NCBI RefSeq assembly: GCF_016107325.1
Contig: NZ_RCVT01000004.1
Location: 186,001 to 250,000, forward strand
Origin: Sphingomonas sp. MA1305
GTDB taxonomy: Bacteria > Pseudomonadota > Alphaproteobacteria > Sphingomonadales > Sphingomonadaceae
Reading direction: 5' to 3'
DNA: 64,000 nucleotides
Shown: one piece after another, positions 55,583 through 64,000 of the stretch
How the letters are laid out: each line of letters starts with the position of its first letter
How positions within the stretch are numbered: the first letter of the stretch is position 1
The notes under the pieces: model-generated
Told to the model about the DNA's origin: nothing
The model's database searches: none
What the model saw: only the letters and a program-made list of their open reading frames with translations
Program-made: the position numbers and the translations under genes

Positions 55583-56263
55583 CTATTGCCGGATATACCG
55601 GAAATACCAGACCTCGTGCCCCTGGCGGCGCGCCTTGCGCTCGTAGCGGGTTTCCGGCCAGTCGGCGGGGCGGCTGAGGAAGTCCTGCGGCCCCTCGGCG
55701 GTCCAGACGAAGTCGCTGCGCTGGTTCATCACCATCATCGACCAGCGGCAATAGGTCGGGTCGTCCGTGCCGAGGCGGAATTCCGCGCCGGGCTTCAGCT
55801 TGGCGGCGATGACGTCGAGCGGGCCGTGGTTGACCATCCGCCGCTTGGCGTGGCGCGCCTTGGGCCAGGGATCGGGGTGGAGCAGATAGACGCGGCCCAG
55901 GCTGGCGTCGGGCAGCCGTTCCAGCACCTCGAGCGCGTCGCCCATGTGGAGGCGGACGTTGCCGAGGTCGCGGTCGCGGATGTGGCCGAGCGCGCCGACG
56001 ACGCCGTTGAGGAAGGGTTCGCAGCCGATGAAGCCGGTGCCGGGCCGCGCCTCCGCCTGGCCGGCGAGATGCTCGCCCGCGCCGAAGCCGATCTCCACCT
56101 CCAGCGGACGGTCGTCGCCGAACAGCGTCGCGGCGTCGAGCGCGCCGTCTTCGGGAACGCTGACGCGCGGCAACAGCTCCTCGACGAGCGCGGCCTGGCC
56201 CTGGCGGAGCTTGTGGCCCTGGCGGCGGCCGTAGAGACGGCGGATGGTGACGGGATCGTTCAT
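55583..56263 (-). CDS. trmB: tRNA (guanine-N7)-methyltransferase
   Basis: Methylates G46 of tRNAs. 226 residues. SAM-binding EVEIGFGAGEHLA, GCEPFLNGV, catalytic/substrate motifs HPDPWPKARHAKRR and GTDDPTYCRWSM are family-specific. Close N-terminal RRLYGRRQGHKLRQGQ. Reverse orientation to neighbours, standalone. Confidence 0.96.
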   Translation of the reverse strand: MNDPVTIRRLYGRRQGHKLRQGQAALVEELLPRVSVPEDGALDAATLFGDDRPLEVEIGFGAGEHLAGQAEARPGTGFIGCEPFLNGVVGALGHIRDRDLGNVRLHMGDALEVLERLPDASLGRVYLLHPDPWPKARHAKRRMVNHGPLDVIAAKLKPGAEFRLGTDDPTYCRWSMMVMNQRSDFVWTAEGPQDFLSRPADWPETRYERKARRQGHEVWYFRYIRQ

Positions 56264-56348
56264 GGGAGCGGGGCCTTAGCCGCTTCGCGTCGCGGCGCAA
56301 AGCACCGCGCCCGGCGGAGCAAAGCGTGGCGCCGCCCGTTGGCCGCTT

Positions 56349-57170
56349 ATGGCCGATTCCCCTCCCGCCGACCGCGCTGACCACGATGACGATCTGAAAG
56401 CGGCCGACGCACGCGAACTGCACCGCACCGTGCGCGAGGCGGGCGAGGACGAGATGCGGCGGCCCGCCCGTTCGCTGTTCTGGTCGGGACTGGCGGCGGG
56501 GATCGCGATCAGCACCTCGCTGCTGACGGAGGCGGCGCTGCATCGCGCCTTGCCCGATACGCCATGGCGGGAGCTAGTTGCCGCGCTCGGCTATCCGATC
56601 GGCTTTCTGATCGTCATCTTGGGCCGCATGCAGCTGTTCACCGAAAGCACCATCACCGCGATGCTGCCGCTGGTCACCCGGCCATCGGGGCGGGCGGCGA
56701 TGGCGACGCTGCGGCTGTGGGGGATCGTGCTGTTCGCCAATCTGATCGGCACCGCGATCGCCGGTTATGCGATCGCGCATGGCATCATCGGCGATGCCGC
56801 GCTGCGTGAGGCGGCGCTGGCCGTGTCGGACAAGATCACCGAATTGTCGGCCGGCCGGACGATCGTCAACGCCATTCCCGCCGGCTTCTTGATTGCGATC
56901 GTCGCCTGGGTGCTGCCCAATGCGCGCGAGCAGAGCTTCTGGGTGATCCTCGCCTTCACCTATGCGCTGACCATCGCCGGCTTCAGCCATTCGGTGGTCG
57001 GCTCGGCGGAGGCCTTCACCCTGATGTTCGCCGGGCGGATCGATCTTGCGCAGACGCTGGGCGGGTTGATCGCGCCGGCGGTGCTGGGCAATCTGATCGG
57101 CGGCGCGGGGATCTTCGCGTTGCTGGCGCATGCGCAGGTGCGCGGCGAAATGACGGAGACACCATCGTGA
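56349..57170 (+). CDS. Formate/nitrite-transporter family protein
   Basis: 273 residues with an acidic cytosolic N-terminus (DDDLKAADARELHRTVREAGEDEMRR) and about six transmembrane helices. FNT hallmarks: LFWSGLAAGIAIS, GRMQLFTESTITAMLPLV and FSHSVVGSAEAF with the selectivity His. YfdC-like subfamily; the substrate may be formate, nitrite or another monovalent anion. The next gene overlaps its stop by GTGA. Confidence 0.9.
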   Translation: MADSPPADRADHDDDLKAADARELHRTVREAGEDEMRRPARSLFWSGLAAGIAISTSLLTEAALHRALPDTPWRELVAALGYPIGFLIVILGRMQLFTESTITAMLPLVTRPSGRAAMATLRLWGIVLFANLIGTAIAGYAIAHGIIGDAALREAALAVSDKITELSAGRTIVNAIPAGFLIAIVAWVLPNAREQSFWVILAFTYALTIAGFSHSVVGSAEAFTLMFAGRIDLAQTLGGLIAPAVLGNLIGGAGIFALLAHAQVRGEMTETPS

Positions 57171-57547
57171 GCCATCCCCCCAAGGCCGAAGCCCATCCGA
57201 TCGCCGCCGTCTGGCACGAGGCCGCGCGCGAGCCGCTGATGCTGGTCGCTGCCGCCGGCGCCGTGGCGGCGGGGCTGGCGCTGCGGAATCCAAGGCTGAC
57301 GCGCGGTGGCACGCGTATGCTGGCGAGCCAGATCGTGGTCGCGGTGGGAGCAGTGGCGGCGCGCCGGCTGGGCGGTCCCGACACGCGGCACGGCTTGCCG
57401 TCGTGGATCACCGCGGCGATGATCGAGCGGGCGACGGCGGCGGCCGTCGCGGCGCTGCACAAGCCGCACGGCGCGGCCGAGCATGCGAGCGAAACCTCCG
57501 GATTAGCTGGCAAAATTCATAGTTCGGTAACTACGCAGCCGGCATAG
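57167..57547 (+). CDS. Small membrane protein coupled to the FNT gene
   Basis: 126 residues from GTG 57167 (overlaps FNT stop). Two hydrophobic segments (LMLVAAAGAVAAGLALR and MLASQIVVAVGAVAARRLGG) with polar ends. No family. Co-translation with the transporter suggests a linked role, but this is inference. Confidence 0.68.
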   Translation: MSHPPKAEAHPIAAVWHEAAREPLMLVAAAGAVAAGLALRNPRLTRGGTRMLASQIVVAVGAVAARRLGGPDTRHGLPSWITAAMIERATAAAVAALHKPHGAAEHASETSGLAGKIHSSVTTQPA

Positions 57548-57566
57548 CGGCGGCAACGAGGTTGTG

Positions 57567-57932
57567 ATGGATCAGTCGCTAGAATCCCCCCGGCAGAAGC
57601 GCAGCAGCGTCATCGTACGCGCCTATCTGCATGTTCCAGGGCTGCCGCGCCCGATGCTGCAACGTGTCCGCAATCTGTCGCTGACCGGGGCCTGTGTCGA
57701 GCATCACGGCGAATTGAAGGCCGACATGCCGATCATCGTCGACATGGGGCTGCTCGAAGGGCTGCCCGCGATGGTGATGTGGGTCACCGATCGGCTGGCC
57801 GGCCTGAATTTCGCCCAGCCGATCGATCTGGAAGCGGCGCGCAGGCCGCGCTCGGCGGCGGCGTCGGGTACGCCCGCGTCGAACGTTCAGGTCGGCTGGA
57901 TGGACGAGATGCGGCACGCCTACCGGCGGTAG
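57567..57932 (+). CDS. PilZ-domain protein
   Basis: 121 residues from ATG 57567 (GTG 57564 also possible). PilZ core: RSSVIVRAYL at the start (RxxxR-like) and NLSLTGACVEHHGEL (D/NxSxxG) for cyclic di-GMP binding, then AGLNFAQPID. Likely a c-di-GMP receptor controlling motility or surface functions. Confidence 0.83.
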   Translation: MDQSLESPRQKRSSVIVRAYLHVPGLPRPMLQRVRNLSLTGACVEHHGELKADMPIIVDMGLLEGLPAMVMWVTDRLAGLNFAQPIDLEAARRPRSAAASGTPASNVQVGWMDEMRHAYRR

Positions 57933-57967
57933 GCGGCCGATTCCAGGCGGACATGGCTAGGAAAACG

Positions 57968-58003
57968 AAAAGACCGCCGCGGTAGCACCGCGGCGGTCTT
58001 TTG
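57968..58003. terminator. Bidirectional rho-independent terminator
   Basis: AAAAGACCGCCGCGG-tagca-CCGCGGCGGTCTTTT: a perfect 11-bp GC-rich core flanked by complementary A and T runs, serving both the PilZ and metK genes, which converge here. Confidence 0.92.
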
Positions 58004-58048
58004 CATGGCGCTCACCGGCCCCCGATTTTTGCCGGGGCCCGGCCGGTA

Positions 58049-59251
<1,203 letters not shown>

Positions 59252-59266
59252 CACTGCCTCATAACG

Positions 59267-59286
59267 ATATAAAGATGCCTTTATAT
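59267..59286. promoter_or_regulatory. Perfect 8-4-8 palindrome upstream of metK
   Basis: ATATAAAG, ATGC, CTTTATAT: an AT-rich inverted repeat in a GC-rich genome, 15 nt before the metK start and immediately behind the lnt stop. It looks like a repressor operator (an ArsR-type SAH-responsive regulator is one candidate). Confidence 0.6.
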
Positions 59287-59291
59287 GACCA

Positions 59292-60821
59292 CTATAGCGT
59301 AGGGCGGCGGATGGCAATCGCGAGCGCGGCGAACACCGCCGCCGTGAGCAGGGCCGCCCAATTGCCGATGCGGCTGAATGGCGTCGGCGGCAGCGGCGGC
59401 GGCATCGCGACCTCGATCGCGCCCGCGCGCTCATGCGGAACCGTGGCCAGCAGGCGGCCGTCGGCAGCGATGACAGCGGAGATGCCGGTCGGTGTCGAGC
59501 GGACGATCGGCAGCCCTTCCTCGATCGCGCGCATCCGCGCCTGCGCCAGATGCTGCGGCGGGCCCCAGCGGCCGAACCAGGCATCGGTCGACGGATTGAA
59601 GATCAGCCGCGGTCGATGGGCCTCGTCGACGACCCTCCCGGAGAAGATGATCTCGTAGCAGATCTGGAAACCGATCGCGCCGAAGCCGGGCAGGGTCAGG
59701 GTACGCGGGCCGGGGCCGCTGTCGAAGTCGAAGTCGCCGGGGACCAGCCGGGCGAGGCCGAGCGGCTTGAGCAGCCAGGGCATCGGCAGATATTCGCCAT
59801 AGGGGACGAGATGCGCCTTGTCGTAGCGGCCGACGATCCGCGCCCGCGAGTCGACGGCGAATACCGAATTGGACGCGCCCGCGACGTCGCCGGCCCTGTC
59901 GAAGCGTAGCGGCGTATGGCCGGTCAGCAGAATGTCGCGCGGGCCGAGCAGGCGGGCCAGCCGCCAGCGGTTGAACAGCGGGCTCTGCCCGTCATAGATC
60001 CAGCCGGGATAGCCGCTTTCCAGATAGTCGCGCATCACGCCCTCCGGCCACAGCACCAGGCGTGGGCGCGGGCCCGGGCGGCCGGACCAACGGGTTAGCG
60101 CAGCGAGCATCGCCTCCTGATCGTCCTCGCCGCGCGCATCCTGGCCGATATTGGGCTGGACGACATGGAGCAGCGGCGCACCCGGCGCGGCATCCGGCGC
60201 GCGCGACAGCGGGGCGAGGATCGCAGCCACCGCCAGCGCGGAGAACGTGAGAGCCGGCAGGGTCCACCGCCGCTGCGGCACCAGCAGCAGCGACGCGGCG
60301 GCCAGCGCGGTGACGCCGGACAGCGCATAGGTGCCGATCAAGGCGGAAAGACGCGCGACCCCGATCACCGGCAGCCAGACGACGCCGACCGGGTCCCAGG
60401 CATAGCCGGTGAACAAAATGGAGCGGAGGTATTCGGTCGCGATCCACGCCGCAGCGAAGATCAGTGCGAAGGCGGCGTCCGGTCGCTTCCGACGACCCAG
60501 CCGCCATGTCGCCATCGCCGCCGCCATCGGAAAGATCGCGAGATAGAGCGCAAGGCCGACCGCGGCGAAATAGCCCAGCACCGGCGGCATCTTGTCCTGA
60601 AAGTCGAAGGCGTGCTGGAACCAGTTGTTGTTGACGGTGAAATGGCCAAGGCCCCAGCACCAGCCGAGCCATGCGGCACGGCGCATCGTCGGCGCGCGAT
60701 GGATCAGCCAGGCGAGGCCGGCAAGCCCGCCCAGCATCAGCGGCCAAAGTTGCAGCGGCGCGAAACCGGTGGCGGCAAGCGCGCCGAACAGCAGAGCGAG
60801 AAGGGCGGGGCGGCGGGTCAT
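59292..60821 (-). CDS. lnt: Apolipoprotein N-acyltransferase
   Basis: Adds the third acyl chain to lipoproteins at the periplasmic face. 509 residues from ATG 60821. Seven or more transmembrane helices at the N-terminus, then the nitrilase domain with Glu (VLWPEG), Lys ([14 protein letters not shown]) and Cys ([10 protein letters not shown]) of the catalytic triad, and a final helix. Standard length. Confidence 0.95.
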   Translation of the reverse strand: MTRRPALLALLFGALAATGFAPLQLWPLMLGGLAGLAWLIHRAPTMRRAAWLGWCWGLGHFTVNNNWFQHAFDFQDKMPPVLGYFAAVGLALYLAIFPMAAAMATWRLGRRKRPDAAFALIFAAAWIATEYLRSILFTGYAWDPVGVVWLPVIGVARLSALIGTYALSGVTALAAASLLLVPQRRWTLPALTFSALAVAAILAPLSRAPDAAPGAPLLHVVQPNIGQDARGEDDQEAMLAALTRWSGRPGPRPRLVLWPEGVMRDYLESGYPGWIYDGQSPLFNRWRLARLLGPRDILLTGHTPLRFDRAGDVAGASNSVFAVDSRARIVGRYDKAHLVPYGEYLPMPWLLKPLGLARLVPGDFDFDSGPGPRTLTLPGFGAIGFQICYEIIFSGRVVDEAHRPRLIFNPSTDAWFGRWGPPQHLAQARMRAIEEGLPIVRSTPTGISAVIAADGRLLATVPHERAGAIEVAMPPPLPPTPFSRIGNWAALLTAAVFAALAIAIRRPTL

Positions 60822-60918
60822 CGCCCGCGCGCCTAGCAAATCCGGGTCGGGGCGGGGAGGGGTTCGTCGTGCGCGGGCAGGCTATCCGGTGCCGCGGAGA
60901 ATAGGCTATGCAACCATT

Positions 60919-61362
60919 ATGACGCTTCGCCCCTTCCATCTCGCCTTCCCCGTTCACGATCTCGCCGCGGCGCGCACCTTTTACGGCGGGCTGCTCGGCT
61001 GCCGGGAGGGGCGGTCGAGCGACCAGTGGATCGACTTCGACCTCTACGGCCATCAGATCGTCGCACATCTCGATCCGGCGGCACAGCCGATCGCCGTCGC
61101 CAATCCGGTCGACGGTCATCATGTGCCGGTACCCCATTTCGGCGTGGTGCTGACCATGGCCGACTGGCGGGGCCTCGCCGACCGGCTGGAGGCGGCCGGC
61201 GTCCGCTTCGGCATCCCGCCGCACGTCCGCTTTCCCGGCCAGGTCGGTGAACAGGCGACGATGTTCTTCACCGATCCTTCGGGCAACGCGCTCGAGTTCA
61301 AGGCGTTTGCCGACGATGCGATGCTGTTCGCGACCGAACAGAACGAGAAGGAACCGGCATGA
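60919..61362 (+). CDS. VOC-family (glyoxalase-fold) protein
   Basis: 147 residues from ATG 60919. [25 protein letters not shown] start, HFGVVLT middle and [15 protein letters not shown] end give the paired VOC modules with His/Glu metal ligands (H, H, E). Substrate unknown; related proteins are often annotated as glyoxalases. Overlaps the PHA-system gene by 4 bp. Confidence 0.9.
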   Translation: MTLRPFHLAFPVHDLAAARTFYGGLLGCREGRSSDQWIDFDLYGHQIVAHLDPAAQPIAVANPVDGHHVPVPHFGVVLTMADWRGLADRLEAAGVRFGIPPHVRFPGQVGEQATMFFTDPSGNALEFKAFADDAMLFATEQNEKEPA

Positions 61363-61658
61363 GCCAGATCGACGTCAACATCCCCCACCAGCTCGGCAAG
61401 GACGCCGCCAGGGCGCGGCTGGACGGCGGCATTGGCAAGATCGGCAAGGTGATCCCCGGCGGTTCGATCACTGAACAGCGTTGGGATGGCGACACGCTGC
61501 ATTTCAAGGTGGAGGCGATGGGGCAGGCGCTGGCGACCCGTGCGACGGTCGCTGCGGACAATGTTCATATGGTCGTCGACGTACCGATGTTCCTGGCGAT
61601 GTTCTCGGGCAAGATCCGCGAGGTGCTGCAGCAGGAAGCGCCGAAGCTGCTGCGCTGA
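61359..61658 (+). CDS. Polyhydroxyalkanoate-system family protein
   Basis: 99 residues, ATGA-coupled to the VOC gene. [32 protein letters not shown] and [21 protein letters not shown] are typical of the PHA_gran_rgn family. Also found in bacteria without PHA genes; function uncertain. Confidence 0.88.
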   Translation: MSQIDVNIPHQLGKDAARARLDGGIGKIGKVIPGGSITEQRWDGDTLHFKVEAMGQALATRATVAADNVHMVVDVPMFLAMFSGKIREVLQQEAPKLLR

Positions 61659-61667
61659 CTGCCGCTC

Positions 61668-61762
61668 CGTCATTCGGGCGCAGGCGGAAATCCAGAAACG
61701 CTGGGCTTCACGATAGAAGCGCAAACGTCGCGTGTCTGGATCCCCGCCGGCGCGGGAATGAC
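61668..61762. repeat. Composite palindromic repeat (REP doublet), copy 4
   Basis: Left half GTCATTCGGGCGCAGGCGGAA and right half GTCTGGATCCCCGCCGGCGC..GAATGACG, ~45 nt apart, between the PHA-system and RegA-like genes. Confidence 0.78.
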
Positions 61763-61774
61763 GGCGTTGCTGGC

Positions 61775-62329
61775 TCAGCCCATGTGTCGCTTGTCGAGCT
61801 TCCGCGCCAGCGTCCGCCGGTGCATGCCCAGCCGCCGGGCCGCCTCGGAGATGTTGAAGTCGGCATCCGCCAGCGTCTGGTGGATATGCTCCCATTCCAG
61901 CGTCTTGATCGAGGTCGGCGGCGCCGAAATGTCGACATCTGCATCGCCGTCCTCACGCGCGAAGGCGGCCTCGATGTCATCGGTGTTGGCGGGCTTGGTC
62001 AGATAGTTGGTCGCGCCCAATTTGATCGCCTCAACCGCGGTGGCGATGCTGGCGAAACCGGTCAGCACGACGATCTTCATCGCCGGGTCGAGCGTGTGCA
62101 GTGCGGCGACGCAGGCGAGCCCGGACGCGCCGCCCAGGCGTAGGTCGACCACCGCATGGCTGGGTCGAAAGTCGCGCGCCGCCGCTTCCAGTCCGTCGGG
62201 GCCGGCGAGCATCTCCACTCGATAGCCGCGCCGTTCGAAGCTGCGCGCCAATGTGCGGGCGAAGCTGGCATCGTCCTCGACGACGAGCAGGCGCCGGTCC
62301 GTCGCCGTATCCGTCTCGATGTCGGTCAT
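61775..62329 (-). CDS. regA: RegA/PrrA/ActR-family response regulator
   Basis: 184 residues. Receiver domain with acceptor Asp in HAVVDLRLGG, TGFASIATAVEA and the Lys in YLTKPAN; an acidic linker; C-terminal Fis-type HTH NISEAARRLGMHRRTLARKLDKR, the hallmark of RegA/PrrA/ActR. Global redox regulator paired with the coupled RegB-like kinase. Confidence 0.93.
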   Translation of the reverse strand: MTDIETDTATDRRLLVVEDDASFARTLARSFERRGYRVEMLAGPDGLEAAARDFRPSHAVVDLRLGGASGLACVAALHTLDPAMKIVVLTGFASIATAVEAIKLGATNYLTKPANTDDIEAAFAREDGDADVDISAPPTSIKTLEWEHIHQTLADADFNISEAARRLGMHRRTLARKLDKRHMG

Positions 62330-63594
62330 GCGTCCTCCTCCAGCGCCAGGCTGGCCAGTGGCAGCGTCAGCCGTGTCTCCGCGCCGCCGCCGGGCAAGTT
62401 GCGCGCCTCCAGCGTCCCGCCCAGCGTGCGCAGCACGTTGGTGGCGAGGAACAGGCCGAGGCCAGCGCCCTGGCGCGGCTTGCTGCTGTTGTAGGGGCGG
62501 CCCAGGCTTTCGAGCACCTGGTCCGGATAGCCGATGCCGTCGTCCTGTACCGCCAGCACCAGCGCGTCGTCGGCGGTGCGCGCGACGAGTGCGATCGAGT
62601 TCGCCGATGCCTCCGCCGCATTGTCGAGCAGGGCGGTCAGCGCTTGGCCGAGCGCGCGGTCGGCGACGATCGGCCGGTCGGCGCCAAGCCGGTCCTCGAA
62701 TGTCACCTTGCCCGGCCAGGTGGTGACGATCGCGGTCAGGAAGCGGCGCAGCGTCGTCCGCGCCGGCGCCTCGCCGGTGACCTCGCCCGCGGCGAACAGG
62801 ATGCCGGAGACGATCGCCTTGCAGCGCTTCACCTCCGCCTGCATCTCGTCGACCTCGGTGGCGAGGCGCGGATCGGCGCGGATCGCGGCCTCCGTCTTCC
62901 AGTCGCCGAGCAGGACGGAGATGGACGACAGCGGCGTTCCCAATTCGTGCGCGGCGCCGCTGGCGAGGAGGCCCATGCGAACGATCTGTTCTTCCTCCGC
63001 CGCGCGCTGGCGCATCTCCGCCAGGTGGGCGTCTCGGCTGCGCAGATTGGCGGCGATGCGGGTGACGAACAGCACCAGCAGCACCGCGGCGAGCACGAAG
63101 GCGAGCCAGCTGCCGAAGATATAGACCGGCGACAGGCTGGTCGCCAACGCCGCGGGCAGCAGCAGCGGCCGGTGCTCGACGGCGAGCAGCGCGAAGGCGG
63201 CACCGGTCACGCCGACCAGTGCCCAGCTCGACCAGGCGTCGAGCAGCACGGCGCCCATCACCACCTGCAAGAGATAGAGCGAGACGAACGGATTGGTCGC
63301 GCCACCGCTGAGGTAGAGCTGCACGGTCAGTGCGGTGACGTCGACGAGCAGGCTGCCGAACAATTCGGCATGCGTCACCGGCCAGCGATGCAGGCGCAGC
63401 AGCGTGACGAGATTGAGGAAGACGAGGCCCCCAAGCACCGACACCATCGGCAGCAACGGCAGCCGGATCGCGAACACCGCGTGGACGATGACGATCGCGG
63501 CAAGCTGACCGCCGACCGCGAGCCAGCGCAGCAGCACCAGCTGGCGCATGTTGCGCGCGGCGGCATCGGCGCGGGCGGGCGGGGCGAAGGGCAT
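62326..63594 (-). CDS. regB: RegB/PrrB-like redox sensor histidine kinase
   Basis: 422 residues from ATG 63594, overlapping regA by ATGA. Six transmembrane segments; the quinone-sensing motif GGATNPF (GGxxNPF); H-box AAHELGTPLSS with the phospho-His; a redox Cys 42 residues later (KRCKAIVSG), where RegB's Cys265 lies; N and G boxes LDNAAEAS, DDGIGYP, GAGLGLFLA. All RegB features are kept, so redox control of respiration or related genes is likely. Confidence 0.94.
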   Translation of the reverse strand: MPFAPPARADAAARNMRQLVLLRWLAVGGQLAAIVIVHAVFAIRLPLLPMVSVLGGLVFLNLVTLLRLHRWPVTHAELFGSLLVDVTALTVQLYLSGGATNPFVSLYLLQVVMGAVLLDAWSSWALVGVTGAAFALLAVEHRPLLLPAALATSLSPVYIFGSWLAFVLAAVLLVLFVTRIAANLRSRDAHLAEMRQRAAEEEQIVRMGLLASGAAHELGTPLSSISVLLGDWKTEAAIRADPRLATEVDEMQAEVKRCKAIVSGILFAAGEVTGEAPARTTLRRFLTAIVTTWPGKVTFEDRLGADRPIVADRALGQALTALLDNAAEASANSIALVARTADDALVLAVQDDGIGYPDQVLESLGRPYNSSKPRQGAGLGLFLATNVLRTLGGTLEARNLPGGGAETRLTLPLASLALEEDA

Positions 63595-63704
63595 GGCACC
63601 GCTATAGCCGCTGCGATCGGCGAAGGCACGACGCATCGCGATTGCCGCGCACCTGTATAGATGCTATAGACTCGCAATAGCAGAAGATGACGGGAGGTCT
63701 TTCG

Positions 63705-64000
63705 ATGGTCGATCACGCGGAGCGGGACCATGCGCCGGGCAGCGGTCGCCGGCCGATGATGAGCGGGATCGGGACGGTCATCATGCTGGCGACCTGTGCG
63801 GTGCTCGTCGGCCTCGCCACGCTACGCTGGCGCGAGAACGGCTTGGGCGGGCTGCTCTGGCTTGTGCTGTTCGTCGCGATGACCGCGATCCGCCTGCCGC
63901 ACGCGGCCCGCAATCGCGCCAATGCCGTGGTCCATGCGCATAGCGACGTCACGGAGCGCACGCTGCTGCTCGGCATGTTCGCGACGATGATCGTCCTGCC
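63705..64000 (+). CDS. Membrane protein, N-terminal part (3' truncated by window)
   Basis: 98 codons from ATG 63705, open to the window end, with a GGGAGG site. Two hydrophobic segments (IGTVIMLATCAVLVGLATL and LLWLVLFVAMTAIRLP), then HAARNRANAVVHAHSDVTERTLLLGMF. Resembles the start of isoprenylcysteine carboxyl-methyltransferase-like membrane proteins, but the diagnostic C-terminus is outside. Divergent from regB. Confidence 0.6.
   Translation, partial: MVDHAERDHAPGSGRRPMMSGIGTVIMLATCAVLVGLATLRWRENGLGGLLWLVLFVAMTAIRLPHAARNRANAVVHAHSDVTERTLLLGMFATMIVL

Overview
The window is 64 kb of high-GC chromosomal DNA from an alphaproteobacterium, most likely a member of the Sphingomonadales (Sphingomonas-like). 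The pointers are the strong G/C third-position bias, the alphaproteobacterial types of SspB, ATP12, RegA/RegB, DUF4169 and DUF2171 proteins, a his cluster in the usual sphingomonad layout, and extragenic palindromes built on GGATCCCCGCC...GCGGGGATGAC. There are no rRNA or tRNA genes, no insertion sequence with a transposase and no CRISPR array. This assignment comes from protein and repeat character only.

Layout. 1-9.7 kb: 3' end of a class A penicillin-binding protein, prfB, a lipoprotein-type methyltransferase, a NatAB-type ABC exporter, queG, an alpha/beta hydrolase, two envelope proteins and an adenosine kinase. 9.7-16.1 kb (minus strand): an APC-family amino acid permease, then a tightly overlapping histidine operon (hisB, YciI-like, hisH, hisA, small membrane protein, hisF, two small genes, hisE, HIT protein). 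16.1-21.1 kb: sspB, fumC, two tiny glycine-rich proteins, gmk, an ATP12 chaperone and a HAD phosphatase. 21.2-25.8 kb: three TadE/TadG-like genes, then paiB-like, rluA-like and crcB. 25.8-30.2 kb: envelope proteins, osmC between two glycine-zipper paralogues, a small HTH protein and an orphan exbD.

30.1-36.1 kb is the most unusual part. The ribonucleotide reductase genes nrdA and nrdB are separated by small membrane genes, a DUF2171 gene and a DUF559 endonuclease gene bracketed by inverted copies of a palindromic repeat. Directly behind nrdB lies an AT-rich foreign-looking gene whose C-terminus carries a PD-(D/E)XK nuclease signature. 36.6-49.7 kb: a GGDEF-EAL-PilZ protein, class I fumarase, an unclassified structured RNA/short-ORF locus, a higBA module whose toxin is cut by an amber codon, uvrB, ferredoxin-NADP reductase, a ClC transporter and an MBL-fold hydrolase. 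49.8-64 kb: secreted amidase, DUF4345/DUF2721 pair, FemAB-like acyltransferase, exonuclease, a lower-GC patch with a secreted protein, trmB, formate/nitrite transporter, PilZ protein, metK and lnt with a sharp palindrome between them, a VOC protein, a PHA-system protein, the RegA/RegB redox two-component pair and a truncated membrane protein.

Most genes are housekeeping. Translational coupling through 4-bp overlaps (ATGA or GTGA) is pervasive and supports many of the non-ATG starts chosen here. At least three families of extragenic palindromes are scattered through the window. One extends into a coding sequence, and another brackets and overlaps the DUF559 nuclease gene. No functional claim below was checked by a database search.
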